Source of the DNA: Pyrinomonadaceae bacterium
GTDB lineage: Bacteria; Acidobacteriota; Blastocatellia; Pyrinomonadales; Pyrinomonadaceae
Reading direction: 5' to 3'
Length of the DNA stretch: 40,997 nt
NCBI GenBank assembly: GCA_023717605.1
Contig: JAMQPH010000866.1
Span: forward strand, 1 to 40,997
The notes below the pieces were generated by a model. It had not been told where the DNA came from and searched no databases. It worked only from the letters and a program-made list of their open reading frames with translations. Each line of letters opens with the position of its first letter. Position 1 is the first letter of the stretch. Position numbers and translations under genes: made by a program. Positions 1 to 8,688 of this stretch are shown one piece after another.

Positions 1-82
1 CGTTCCTCCGTGTGCGCCCCTGCATTGACCAGAGGCCGTTGTACCGTGACGAGGGGCGCACACGGAGGAACGCCCCTACAAT
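1..82. repeat. Palindromic ATTGTAGGGG-family element, cut by window edge
   Basis: A perfect 20-bp inverted repeat pairs positions 1-20 with 53-72 and is followed by CGCCCCTACAAT ending at 82. The same outer terminus (ATTGTAGGGG and its complement) bounds the two 110-bp copies at 16949-17058 and 21288-21397, so this is a third copy whose left end lies outside the window. Its core (21-52) differs from the other two. It begins directly after the stop codon of the minus-strand gene at 83-592. It looks like a non-autonomous palindromic or MITE-like repeat; no transposase is nearby. Confidence 0.75.
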
Positions 83-592
83 CTAAACGGCCTGCTGTTC
101 GCAGTCGGGTTCTGCTTCCAACTTGGCTTGGGCGCGTTCCAGGAAAGTCTTGATCATCTCGCTGACTCGCTTCTGCATTTCCGCGCTGATGGCCCCTTCA
201 CCAATCAGGCTGGCCAGCGTGTGCAGGTCTCGGCCGTGGGACCGGCGCAACTCCACGTGCTGAGCAATGCGAACCAAAACTTTATGACCGCGCTCCTCGA
301 ATGCTGCTGCGTAACGAAGGTAGTTTTTCGCTTCGCTGCGCGCGGGTGACCATTCAAGTCTTTCGGGACGGTCCTCGGTTTTCTCAACGGCAAAGCTCGC
401 GTGCACTGCCCCAATCACGGGCACTTCCGCGCGCACCATCCAGCGCATGATGCCACCGGCTTCTTTGCGAATACTCTCAATGCCGGGCATCAAGTCAACA
501 AAGTTCCGAAACTCGCTGAAGAACTCGCGAGCACGCTCGATTGTAGTTCTTAGTTCCAGTTGTTCGGTGTACGAGGCTTTGATTCTGAACAT
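83..592 (-). CDS. SRPBCC-like (polyketide cyclase/START fold) protein
   Basis: 169 aa with no signal peptide or membrane segment. The order fits small SRPBCC/CoxG-like proteins: an N-terminal strand (residues 8-16), a helical stretch with the FSEFRNFVDLMPGIESI pattern (24-41), alternating strands including a W-rich segment (51 and 81), and a long C-terminal helix (about 135-160). Such proteins form a hydrophobic cavity for lipids or aromatic ligands, but no ligand can be named here. The ATG start is at 592. The stop codon TAG is followed at once by the palindromic element at 1-82. It diverges from the small zinc-ribbon gene at 699. The family call rests on sequence feel, not on a diagnostic motif. 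Confidence 0.6.
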   Translation of the reverse strand: MFRIKASYTEQLELRTTIERAREFFSEFRNFVDLMPGIESIRKEAGGIMRWMVRAEVPVIGAVHASFAVEKTEDRPERLEWSPARSEAKNYLRYAAAFEERGHKVLVRIAQHVELRRSHGRDLHTLASLIGEGAISAEMQKRVSEMIKTFLERAQAKLEAEPDCEQQAV

Positions 593-698
593 TCGTTCTT
601 CCTTAACGACATCTGGATTGTATCCTGTGGCATACTGTTGCTTCTGGGCACCACCTAGCTAAGTTACACGAGACGGCGCAAACAGTAAACAAACATCT

Positions 699-914
699 TT
701 GTTACAACAGAATATTGACGTGAACATTGAGAAGAACTGCCCACGTTGCGGCGAGGGCCATTTACAGACCTGGTCCCAGCTGGACAGCGACGAACAGGAG
801 GTCGTGCGGCGACTACCACATGCTCGCTACTACGATCTCGAAGAACGACAAGCGACGCACTCCTGGTGCACGCGCTGCTGGTATGAGTCGACTCAGAATG
901 AAGCGCAGGCATGA
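699..914 (+). CDS. Small zinc-ribbon protein
   Basis: A 71-aa protein with two CxxC knuckles: CPRC near the N-terminus (residues 15-18) and CTRC near the C-terminus (57-60), spaced as in a zinc ribbon. The middle is charged and helix-like. The annotated start is TTG at 699; an in-frame GTG at 720 would give a 64-aa version that begins just before the first knuckle. Neither has a clear Shine-Dalgarno sequence. It converges on glnE, whose stop lies 6 nt away. No function can be assigned; small zinc-ribbon proteins often bind nucleic acid or other proteins. The paired CxxC motifs make a real gene likely despite the short length. Confidence 0.6.
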   Translation: MLQQNIDVNIEKNCPRCGEGHLQTWSQLDSDEQEVVRRLPHARYYDLEERQATHSWCTRCWYESTQNEAQA

Positions 915-920
915 GTCCGG

Positions 921-3848
921 TTAACTGGTAATACTGTCGTAGGCCTCGCGAATGCCCCTCATCTTTTCCACCAGCATTTCGTGAAGATCAACGGCCGACA
1001 TAAACCCCAATTGCCTGGCTATGTCTCTCAGTGCGGGATGATCGGTGGCGGGCAAACGTGCTTGTCTACCCACAATCAAACGCAGATGGTGATCGATGGA
1101 CCTCAGCAGTCTGTAGCCGCTGCTCAGAGCCGCAAAATCTTCCTCGCTTAGGGAATCCGCAGCCCGCAGTCGATCTAGAGTTGTCGCGGTAGAACGGTCT
1201 TCGCCTTCGTCGGAAACGTCATCGCGCAACTGCAAATAGCGGGTGGCAAAATAAACATCAAGCATGCCGCCCGCTGCATACTTGACGTCGACTCCTCGAT
1301 GCCGATTCTGCCTTCCTTTCTCTCTTTCGAGCCGGTCGCGCACGTGACGCGTCTCTCTTTTCAACTCTTCCGGGTCGTTCCTCCGTGCGGCTTCGTGAAG
1401 CGCGTGCCTGGCGTGAGTTTCGATCATCTTGCCGAGGTCCAGGTCGCCGCCTACCGCACGCAGTTTCACGTAAGCGAGCCATTCCCAGACAACTGTGCGC
1501 GTCTTTAAGTAATCCAGGAACGCTTGCGAACTTACGACCAAAGGTCCGTTCTTGCCATCGGGGCGCAAGCGCAAATCAACGCGGTAGAGATACCCTTCGC
1601 GGGTCACGCTTGCCAGCGCGGCAATCATCAGCTCCCCTAGCCTGGCGTAGGCCTCTTCCTGACTTAGCGCAGAAACCGGCGAGGGAAGGAACGAATCGTA
1701 AACGATGATGATGTCGAGATCCGACCCATAATCGACCCCGCCACTGGCAAGTCGCCCCAGCGCCAGAATAGCGATGCGGGGCTCGTTATCCAGACGCCCG
1801 TAGCGCCGGACCAACTCGCGTTTCGCCACCAGGTAAGCGACGTTAATGCTTGCCGCAGCCAGCTCGGTTTGCAGACGATTTGATTCAAAGATCGAAATCT
1901 CACCCGAGGCGTCACGTGCGCCAATGTCGAGCAGTAACCTGGCCCAGGTACGTCGCAAGGCGGACAACTCCGCTGAGAAGTTATTCTCCGGCGTAATATT
2001 CGCCCGCAGTAAAGAGCGATAGTCTCGGCGAGCTGGCTTTCCGCGCTCAGCAGCCATTGAAGTCATGACCGCGGGATTGCTAGCCACCATCTCTCCAAAA
2101 AACTCTGACGAGCCACAAAGCCTGACAAGGCCCACCAGACTTCCTTCCGAGATAGCTATCGTGTCCTCAGACTTATCCAGAGATGAAGCAATCCGAGCGG
2201 CAAGTGTGAGCGCTCGGTGCGGGTTGAGCGAGCCGAGTGCCTCTCTCTGCAAGATAAGTGCGATCGATTCAACATCGACCACCTGTGGCTCGCCGACCGC
2301 GTTTACCAGATGTCGTGCGAAAATGGACGCAGCCGCATGAGCTGCAGCCGTATCCGTATGGGCGGGTTGCTCAAGCCCACCATGCGAGACTGCTTCTCTA
2401 GTTAGAATCGCATCTTCAAGCTGTGTGTACTCAGCTCCTGAATTGGTTCCCGCTTTTCCAAAAACACGCTCATATGCCCTGCTTACTTTCGATGTATGCA
2501 ACTGCAGCGCGCGATCCAGCTGTTCAGTTGCTGCCGGACCGGAGAACTTCATGCGCCGCGCCAGCAAGGCCCTTTGCGCGGGGGCGATCGGAACGGTGTG
2601 TGTTTGTAGTCCGTGCTCCATCTGTAGTCGATGCTCTAGAGTGCGCAAGAACGCGTAGGCGTCGGATAACTCTGTGCGTTCCTGTTCAGTGATTAGATTT
2701 CTTTCACCAAGACGGCCGAGGCTAATGAGAGTGTGGGCAACGCGCAGCCATTCATCATTCCCCCCGTGAGCGAGTTGCAGCGCCTGCGCAACGAACTCGA
2801 TCTCCCGTATTCCTCCGCGATTGAGTTTGACGTTGAACCCGCCGGAATTACGCTCGATGTGCTTGTCTATCTTTTGTTTTGCCAGGCGCACACTGGCCAG
2901 GGCCTCTTTGACGGAAACGTCCTTGCGAAACACCTGTCCCTGAACGGCTTTGGCGAAGCGGGAGAACAATGATGCCGAACCTCCAGCAGCCCGCGCGCGA
3001 ATCAGGGTCTGCAACTCCCAGGCTTGGGCGTTTTCGCGATAGTAACGAGTAACTTCACTGAGCGAACAGGAAAGCGCTCCATCACGCCCATGAGGACGCA
3101 GGCGGAGGTCAACTCGATAGGCCGCGCCTTCACCGGAGGGCTGGCCCACGAGTTTGACAATGGTTTCCGTAAGCTTAATGAAGTACTCGCGATTGCTGAC
3201 CTCACCGCGTTCACCTACCCCCGAAGTTGTGCCGTCGTCAGAATAAATGAACACCAGATCAATGTCGGAAGCGTAGTTGAGTTCGAAAGAGCCAAGTTTC
3301 CCCAGTGCCACAATGCAGAACTCCGCAGTCGCGCTGCGCCCGCGATCGTCCGTGCGCCGCGGTGAGCCGTAACGGTTATCAAGGTCCTGACGCGCCAGGC
3401 TAAGAGCGTAGTCCAGAATCGCATCAGCCAGGTTGGATAACTCTTCCGTAGTTTCAACCAACGTGTGGGTGCGGCGGATATCGTGCAAGTAAGTGCGCAG
3501 AAGCTCACGCCGGCGAAAACGCGCTAGCAAAACCTGAGGGCTCACCGAAGAATTTGTCAGGGCAAAGCGCGCGAGCGACTCTTTCAGCTCGTCGCGAGTT
3601 CTGACGCGAGTGCTGGTGCGCTCGCGCATTAGCCATGAGATGTAGTCGGGATTTTGTTCGAGCGTAGCGGCCAGCAGTGGGCTCCAGGCGGCGAGTGTCA
3701 GGGCGTCCGAGAGTAAGCCCGGCTCGCGGCTGAGGTTTTTGTAGGCGCCAGGATTTTCCTTTTGTAGCCGCTCAAGAAACAGGCGGGCACCCTGCTGATC
3801 GGGTAAATCACGAAGCAGTGATTCAACTCTCTCGTCGAAAGCAAGCAC
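921..3848 (-). CDS. glnE: Bifunctional glutamine synthetase adenylyltransferase/adenylyl-removing enzyme
   Basis: 975 aa, close to the usual length of about 950. It carries two nucleotidyltransferase domains. The N-terminal one has LGKLGSFELNYASDIDL near residues 182-198 and corresponds to the adenylyl-removing half. The C-terminal one has ALGRLASGGVDYGSDLD near 696-712 and corresponds to the adenylyltransferase half. Each keeps its DxD metal motif and is followed by a helical GlnD-PII-type region with YRVDLRLRP motifs. The enzyme adds or removes AMP on a tyrosine of GlnA in response to PII and glutamine. The substrate gene glnA lies two genes upstream on the same strand with its target tyrosine intact, so the circuit looks complete. 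No PII (glnB) or glnD is in the window. The start is GTG at 3848 without a strong ribosome site. Confidence 0.95.
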   Translation of the reverse strand: MLAFDERVESLLRDLPDQQGARLFLERLQKENPGAYKNLSREPGLLSDALTLAAWSPLLAATLEQNPDYISWLMRERTSTRVRTRDELKESLARFALTNSSVSPQVLLARFRRRELLRTYLHDIRRTHTLVETTEELSNLADAILDYALSLARQDLDNRYGSPRRTDDRGRSATAEFCIVALGKLGSFELNYASDIDLVFIYSDDGTTSGVGERGEVSNREYFIKLTETIVKLVGQPSGEGAAYRVDLRLRPHGRDGALSCSLSEVTRYYRENAQAWELQTLIRARAAGGSASLFSRFAKAVQGQVFRKDVSVKEALASVRLAKQKIDKHIERNSGGFNVKLNRGGIREIEFVAQALQLAHGGNDEWLRVAHTLISLGRLGERNLITEQERTELSDAYAFLRTLEHRLQMEHGLQTHTVPIAPAQRALLARRMKFSGPAATEQLDRALQLHTSKVSRAYERVFGKAGTNSGAEYTQLEDAILTREAVSHGGLEQPAHTDTAAAHAAASIFARHLVNAVGEPQVVDVESIALILQREALGSLNPHRALTLAARIASSLDKSEDTIAISEGSLVGLVRLCGSSEFFGEMVASNPAVMTSMAAERGKPARRDYRSLLRANITPENNFSAELSALRRTWARLLLDIGARDASGEISIFESNRLQTELAAASINVAYLVAKRELVRRYGRLDNEPRIAILALGRLASGGVDYGSDLDIIIVYDSFLPSPVSALSQEEAYARLGELMIAALASVTREGYLYRVDLRLRPDGKNGPLVVSSQAFLDYLKTRTVVWEWLAYVKLRAVGGDLDLGKMIETHARHALHEAARRNDPEELKRETRHVRDRLEREKGRQNRHRGVDVKYAAGGMLDVYFATRYLQLRDDVSDEGEDRSTATTLDRLRAADSLSEEDFAALSSGYRLLRSIDHHLRLIVGRQARLPATDHPALRDIARQLGFMSAVDLHEMLVEKMRGIREAYDSITS

Positions 3849-3952
3849 AGAGTTATCTTACGCCGCGGGTGAAGGATAGGGTAGACGCAGCAACAATGGG
3901 TGAAGGCTCTCTCAAAACTCGGCATCCCCAAAGAACGACTCAAGCCCCGCAC

Positions 3953-4080
3953 ATTTGCAGGTTGGGAAGGGTGGCTTGCCCCCGCTCAAGATGCAATGCC
4001 ACTCAACAGTGAATCAACTTCTCAAGCTGAGAGAATCTGCACCTTGAGCGGGGGCAAGCCGCCCTTCCCAACCTGCAAAT
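3953..4080. repeat. Long imperfect inverted repeat (43-bp arms)
   Basis: Arms 3953-3995 and 4038-4080 are complementary over 43 nt with two mismatches (one near the middle, one near the loop end). The loop is 42 nt. The arms start with ATTTGCAGG and contain a GC-rich stretch (GGCTTGCCCCCGCTCAAG). It lies between the GNAT gene stop (4140) and the glnE start (3848), both on the minus strand. As RNA it would form a very stable stem that could terminate, attenuate or protect transcripts. There is no T-run, so a classical terminator is not claimed. Confidence 0.85.
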
Positions 4081-4139
4081 TACCGTGCAGTCATTTGACT
4101 CTTCACAACAGCTTCCAGGGACAATTCAGTTGCCCCACC

Positions 4140-4736
4140 TTACTTAGTCTGCTGGTAAGAGAGATTTGCTTCGAGGTTTGCTTTAACCTCTGGCCATTCA
4201 GAGTCAATCACACTGAAATACACGCTATCTCGGTACCGGCCATCGTGAACGATCATGTGGTTGCGCATTGTGCCTTCCTCTTTTGCGCCGATGCGCAGCA
4301 AGGCTCGCCGCGAGGGTCCATTCAGTGAGTCGGTTTTGAATTCAACTCGAATGCAACCGAGCGTGTCAAATGCATGATGCAGCATCAGGTACTTGGCCTC
4401 CGTGTTTACAGCTGTCCTCTGCCAGGGAACGCCAACCCAGGTCCATCCGATCTCAACGTGTCGATTAGGAAGGTCGATGTTGCCGAATCGAGTGCAGCCA
4501 ATTACCTGGTCTGATTCCATAGAGATAGTTGCGAACGGCCGTGCGGTGCCTTCCCGCTCAGACTGAAGTGCCGTTTCTACGTAGTCGATCATGTCTTCAC
4601 GCGTGCGCAGACTGTTCGTGGTCCAGCGCCAGAGCTCCGGATCCAAACCAAATTCGCAAAGCCCGTCCAGATGTTGGGCAGAAAGCGGCTCCAAACGAAC
4701 ATGTTTACCTTTAAGAGTGACGGGTTCGAATCTCAT
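4140..4736 (-). CDS. GNAT-family N-acetyltransferase (RimJ/RimL-like)
   Basis: About 198 aa from the ATG at 4736. The N-terminus (LKGKHVRLEPLSAQHLDGL) is typical of RimJ/RimL-type acetyltransferases. The central strands (IGCTRFGNIDLPNRHVEIGW), the segment after residue 105 (VGVPWQRTAVNTEAKYLML) and the late NGPSRRALLRIGAKEEGTMR match the acetyl-CoA-binding and C-terminal motifs of that group, which acetylates protein N-termini or small amines. The substrate is unknown. An upstream in-frame ATG at 4751 would only add residues read from the 7-bp tandem repeat at 4737-4805, so the later ATG, which touches that repeat, is preferred. It sits between glnA and glnE on the same strand and may be cotranscribed. 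Confidence 0.85.
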   Translation of the reverse strand: MRFEPVTLKGKHVRLEPLSAQHLDGLCEFGLDPELWRWTTNSLRTREDMIDYVETALQSEREGTARPFATISMESDQVIGCTRFGNIDLPNRHVEIGWTWVGVPWQRTAVNTEAKYLMLHHAFDTLGCIRVEFKTDSLNGPSRRALLRIGAKEEGTMRNHMIVHDGRYRDSVYFSVIDSEWPEVKANLEANLSYQQTK

Positions 4737-4805
4737 AAGTCCAATGTCCAACGTCCAATTTCCGCTTTTCAGACTTTGGACCTTGGACGTTGGACGTTGG
4801 ACGTT
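4737..4805. repeat. Heptamer tandem repeats forming an inverted repeat
   Basis: Three 7-bp units of CCAAYGT type (4741-4761) face four units of GGACSTT type (4778-4805). The two arrays are complementary, so the region can fold into a hairpin with a loop of about 16 nt. It fills almost all of the space between the glnA stop (4812) and the GNAT start codon (4736). It is one of at least eight heptamer-repeat loci in the window, each with a different unit. Confidence 0.85.
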
Positions 4806-4811
4806 TTCAGT

Positions 4812-6236
4812 TTAAATGTCGAAGTACATTCCAAACTCGAAGGGGTGTGGACGCATTCTCAGCGGTTGGATTTCCTTTTCGCGCTTGTACGTGATCCACC
4901 TCTCGATCAGCTGGGGACTAAAGACATCGCCTTTCAGGAGAAAATCGTGGTCGGCCTCGAGCGCTTTGAGGGAATCGTCCAACGAGCCTGGTAGCGTTGG
5001 TACGTCCTTGAGCTCCTCGGGCGAGAGATCGTAGATGTCTTTTTCCAGCGGCTCGCCGGGATCGATACGGTTCTGAACTCCGTCCAGACCGGCAAGCAAC
5101 ATGGCCGAAAACGCCAGGTATGCATTGCATGACGGATCGGGCGGACGAAATTCCAGCCGTTTTAGTTTGGGCTTTGTAGAGAACATCGGAATGCGGATCG
5201 CGGCCGAACGATTACGGGCCGAATACGCGAGGTTCACGGGCGCCTCGAAACCGGGAACCAGACGCTTGTAGCTGTTGGTGGTCGGAGCGGCAAAGGCCAC
5301 GACGGCAGCCGCGTGTTTTAAGAGTCCGCCAATGTAGTAACGGGCCATCTCAGAAAGTCCGGCATATCCGTCGCCGGCAAACAAGGGTTTATCACCCTTC
5401 CATAAAGACTGGTGACAGTGCATGCCCGAACCGTTGTCGCCGTAGAGTGGCTTGGGCATAAAAGTGGCGGCTTTGCCATACTGGTATGCAGTATTGCGAA
5501 CTACATATTTGAACATCTGAAGATTGTCGGCTGTTCCCAGCAAAGTTGAATAGCGAAAGTCGATCTCGCACTGTCCGGCCGTTGCAACTTCGTGGTGATG
5601 GCACTCGACATTTATTCCACATTTGCCCAGCGTCAATGAGATCTCAGAACGCAAGTCGCTGAGAGAATCAGTGGGCGGACAAGGAACATAACCTTCCTTG
5701 GCCCGAATGCGGTAGCCGAGATTCGATCCCGAAAACTCATTGGCATTGCGCCCGCTGTTCCAGTGTGCTTCGTCCGAGTCGATCGTGAAACCGGCGGATT
5801 GGGGTTCGTTATTAAACTTCACTGAGTCAAAAACGAAAAACTCGGCTTCCGGTCCGAAGTAGGCAGTGTCTGCCAACCCGGTAAACTTCAAGTAGCTCTC
5901 GGCACGAACGGCCACGGAGCGGGGATCAAATGCATAACCCTCTTTAGTGATGGGATCCACGGCGTTCCCGATCAAACACAACGTCGGCTGTTCGGCGAAT
6001 GGATCGATCCAATAGCGCGATGCGTCAGGCACTAAAAGCATGTCAGATTCATGGATTGCGGCCCAACCGCGAATTGAGGAGCCATCGAAGCCGAAACCCT
6101 CTTCGAAGGTCTCCTCGCCTAATTCGCCGATGGGAAAAGTAAGGTGTTGCCAGGAGCCTGGCAGGTCAGTAAAACGTACAGAGACGAATTTTGCCCCCTG
6201 GTCAGAGGCATACTTCAAGACAGTCTTTGGGTTCAT
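4812..6236 (-). CDS. glnA: Type I glutamine synthetase
   Basis: 474 aa, the usual length of bacterial GSI. It makes glutamine from glutamate, ammonia and ATP as a dodecamer. Visible signatures are the N-terminal FDGSSIRGW loop (about 50-58), the metal/glutamate motif [18 protein letters not shown] (about 212-229), [12 protein letters not shown] (about 268-279) and the ATP/glutamate motif [16 protein letters not shown] (about 337-352). Tyr402 in [11 protein letters not shown] matches the adenylylation site of the enterobacterial-type enzyme, which agrees with the nearby glnE. AGGAG at 6242-6246 lies 5 nt before the ATG. A near-perfect sigma-70 promoter with a palindrome in its spacer lies about 140 nt upstream. 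Downstream are GNAT and glnE on the same strand. Confidence 0.97.
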   Translation of the reverse strand: MNPKTVLKYASDQGAKFVSVRFTDLPGSWQHLTFPIGELGEETFEEGFGFDGSSIRGWAAIHESDMLLVPDASRYWIDPFAEQPTLCLIGNAVDPITKEGYAFDPRSVAVRAESYLKFTGLADTAYFGPEAEFFVFDSVKFNNEPQSAGFTIDSDEAHWNSGRNANEFSGSNLGYRIRAKEGYVPCPPTDSLSDLRSEISLTLGKCGINVECHHHEVATAGQCEIDFRYSTLLGTADNLQMFKYVVRNTAYQYGKAATFMPKPLYGDNGSGMHCHQSLWKGDKPLFAGDGYAGLSEMARYYIGGLLKHAAAVVAFAAPTTNSYKRLVPGFEAPVNLAYSARNRSAAIRIPMFSTKPKLKRLEFRPPDPSCNAYLAFSAMLLAGLDGVQNRIDPGEPLEKDIYDLSPEELKDVPTLPGSLDDSLKALEADHDFLLKGDVFSPQLIERWITYKREKEIQPLRMRPHPFEFGMYFDI

Positions 6237-6375
6237 CTTTTCTCCTGAAAGTTAAAGGGAGTGTCAGAGCTGCTCTTCGCCCCGGCTTGGCAGATGGTGC
6301 GAAGTATTGTGGAAGCGCAACTATGCGGCAGCAACAAGCGAACGTCATGGGGCGACGGCGCGCAAAAAAGTTTGC

Positions 6376-6403
6376 ATTATAGTTAGGCAGCCTAATATGT
6401 CAA
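6376..6403 (-). promoter_or_regulatory. glnA promoter with palindromic operator in the spacer
   Basis: Read on the minus strand, TTGACA (6398-6403) and TATAAT (6376-6381) are perfect -35 and -10 hexamers separated by 16 bp. The spacer holds a 13-bp palindrome, TTAGGCTGCCTAA (6383-6395), where a dimeric regulator would compete directly with RNA polymerase. The expected transcription start is near 6369, giving a leader of about 130 nt before glnA. The hexamers are seen directly; use in vivo and the identity of a regulator are inferred. Confidence 0.75.
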
Positions 6404-6666
6404 GGTTCGGCTTGCAAGTGCTCCGGAAACCGATGTCTTAATTATGAGGAAAGACCATATCTATTAATGACTTAAGTGTGTTTTAACCACCGCATTCGAA
6501 ACAAAAAAGTTATAGACCCATTTACGGTTTTCTGTTACATTGCGCGACTAAAGCTTTCCAGCCTAGAAATTTCCACTAGCTCGATTCGGATCATGTGTAA
6601 CTACGCTATAGCTACTAAAATCAATAACATACAAGTTGTTCCGCGGGTAAGGCAGGAGACCTCGAA
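6404..6666. other. Intergenic region upstream of speA
   Basis: Together with the glnA leader this forms the 430-bp divergent region between glnA and speA. The part from 6404 to 6666 is AT-rich. No -10/-35 pair for speA convinced me. The one clear signal is the ribosome-binding site AGGAG at 6654-6658, 8 nt before the TTG start codon of speA. No RNA gene or riboswitch was recognised. Confidence 0.5.
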
Positions 6667-8604
6667 TTGACGACGGCAATCGAGCAAACGCTCGAAACCT
6701 ATGGCATCGAAAACTGGGGCGCTGGTTACTTTGACGTAAATCGCAAGGGGAATCTGGTTGTCCGGCCCGCCGCTGGCGATCCTCGCTCCGCCGATCTCAA
6801 AGAAATCATCGACGATTTAGCAAGACGCGGCATCGGTGCGCCCGTGCTGTTGAGGTTTCCGCAACTGGTCGCTGCTCAAGTCAGAAAACTGCAACGCGCA
6901 TTCAGCCGCTCAATTCGCGAGTTTGAATATCAGGGCTCGCACCTCTGTGTTTACCCGATGAAGGTCAACCAGCAAAGGTCCGTAGTTGAAGAGTACTTGC
7001 GCGAGGGTTCGCGTTACGACTTTGGTCTGGAGGCCGGTTCGAAAGCGGAACTCTACGCGGCCCTGGCGCTCGAGCAAACACCCGACAGCTTGCTGGTCCT
7101 TAACGGATTTAAAGACGAGGAGTTTATCGAACTGGCTTTTGCTGGATCGCGGTGCGGCAAACGCGTGGTAATCGTTATTGAAAAACTTAACGAACTTGAT
7201 CACGTGCTGCATATTGCTGAGCGATACGAAACCGGTCTGCCCATCCTGGGGATGCGCGTCAAGCTTTACTCCAAAGGCTCCGGGCGTTGGGAGAAATCCG
7301 GGGGCGAGGCAGCGAAGTTTGGCCTGACTACTACAGAGATGCTGGAAGTCATTCGTCGTGTTGAGCAAGCCGGCCGCATTGACATGCTCAAACTGCTGCA
7401 CTTCCACATCGGGTCGCAGCTTACGGATATCAAACGCATCAAGAATGCGATGAAGGAAGCCGCTCGCGTCTACGCGAAAGTCTACCAGTTGAAGGTTCCG
7501 ATTGAGTTTCTAGACGTAGGTGGCGGCATGGCCGTGGACTACGACGGCTCTAAGACTGCTTTTGACTCGTCTGCTAACTACACGGCCCAGGAATTTGCCA
7601 ATGACGTTATCTACACCATCAAACAGGTGTGTGATGACGAGAACGTTCCCCATCCAACGATCATTCAGGAGTCGGGCAGGTTTCTGGCGGCCTATCACGC
7701 GATGCTGGTCACCAATGTTCAGGACGAAATCGAAACTGTAGTTGAAGACATCACGCCCATAGAAATTGATGACGATGATCCGCAGGTGGTCACAGAACTC
7801 GGTGAGCTCAGGGCCTCGATAACAGTCAAGAACTATCGGGAGTACTACCACGACGCGCTCGAGCATCGTGAGGAGCTTTTTACTCTCTTCAACCTGGGGC
7901 TGGTATCTCTTGAAGATCGCGCCAAAGGCGAAGTACTTTTTTGGGACGTTTGTGAACGGGCAGACAAGTATGCGCAACAAGCTAAGTATGTTTCAGAAGA
8001 GTTTGACGATCTCAGGCGGCTCTTGTGCGCAAAGTATCTGACCAACTTCTCCGTTTTTCGTTCCGTTCCGGACCACTGGGCGTTGGATCAGCTCTTTCCC
8101 ATCGTACCGATCCATTGGCTAAACAAACCACCGACTGAATACACAACTCTCTGTGACATTACCTGCGACTCGGACGGCGTGGTCGGCAAGTTTGTGGATT
8201 TGCATGACGTAAAGCAAGTGCTTGAACTCCATTCACTTGTTCCCGGGGAAACTTATTACCTCGCTTTCCTCTTGGTTGGGGCTTATCAAGAGGTGATGGG
8301 AAACAATCACAACCTTTTCGGCGCCCCGCATGAAGCCCATATCTACATCGATGAAGACGGTTACCTGATAAAGAAAGTAATTCGCGGCACCACGGTGGGC
8401 GAAGCGACCGAGCGCGCGCGTTACGAACGCAGTCTGCTCCATGACGGGTTCCGCCGTTTAATTAACCAACGTGTCAAGGACGGCGAACTAAGCGAAGCGG
8501 AAGGCGCCGAACTGGGCGAATTCTACGAGTCGCGGTATGACGCATATACATATCTTTCCGTAAATGGTGCGCGCCCTAGCACGCGCCGAAGAACCGATTT
8601 TTAA
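6667..8604 (+). CDS. speA: Biosynthetic arginine decarboxylase
   Basis: 645 aa, the normal size for the SpeA class. It is a PLP enzyme of the alanine-racemase fold that converts arginine to agmatine. Visible motifs are the PLP lysine in YPMKVNQQ (Lys99), the phosphate-binding HIGSQLTD (about 247-254), the DVGGGMAVDY glycine-rich loop (about 282-291), ESGRFLAAYHA (about 334-344) and the catalytic cysteine in DITCDSDGVVGKF (about 500). The start is TTG at 6667, chosen because AGGAG lies 8 nt upstream and because the N-terminus (IEQTLETYGIENWGAGYFDVN) matches the family. The next gene, 84 nt downstream, encodes a deoxyhypusine-synthase-like enzyme, so the pair probably makes a polyamine from arginine. 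Confidence 0.95.
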   Translation: MTTAIEQTLETYGIENWGAGYFDVNRKGNLVVRPAAGDPRSADLKEIIDDLARRGIGAPVLLRFPQLVAAQVRKLQRAFSRSIREFEYQGSHLCVYPMKVNQQRSVVEEYLREGSRYDFGLEAGSKAELYAALALEQTPDSLLVLNGFKDEEFIELAFAGSRCGKRVVIVIEKLNELDHVLHIAERYETGLPILGMRVKLYSKGSGRWEKSGGEAAKFGLTTTEMLEVIRRVEQAGRIDMLKLLHFHIGSQLTDIKRIKNAMKEAARVYAKVYQLKVPIEFLDVGGGMAVDYDGSKTAFDSSANYTAQEFANDVIYTIKQVCDDENVPHPTIIQESGRFLAAYHAMLVTNVQDEIETVVEDITPIEIDDDDPQVVTELGELRASITVKNYREYYHDALEHREELFTLFNLGLVSLEDRAKGEVLFWDVCERADKYAQQAKYVSEEFDDLRRLLCAKYLTNFSVFRSVPDHWALDQLFPIVPIHWLNKPPTEYTTLCDITCDSDGVVGKFVDLHDVKQVLELHSLVPGETYYLAFLLVGAYQEVMGNNHNLFGAPHEAHIYIDEDGYLIKKVIRGTTVGEATERARYERSLLHDGFRRLINQRVKDGELSEAEGAELGEFYESRYDAYTYLSVNGARPSTRRRTDF

Positions 8605-8688
8605 GAGCTCCTTACGCGATGCTTTCTTATAAGTATTTATCCCAGTAATCACTACCTAAAAGTCTACTATTGAGGGGTTGACAACCTT

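Noticed and set aside
4737-4751. Upstream ATG for the acetyltransferase
   Set aside because: The five extra residues are read from the heptamer repeat, while the family N-terminus starts at the ATG at 4736.
6287-6300. Possible sigma-54 promoter (TTGGCA...TGC) near glnA
   Set aside because: The GG and GC elements are 10 bp apart, not 12, and the orientation is away from glnA.
6910-7407. Long frame antisense to speA
   Set aside because: It mirrors the SpeA codon pattern, has no ribosome site and no recognisable domain.
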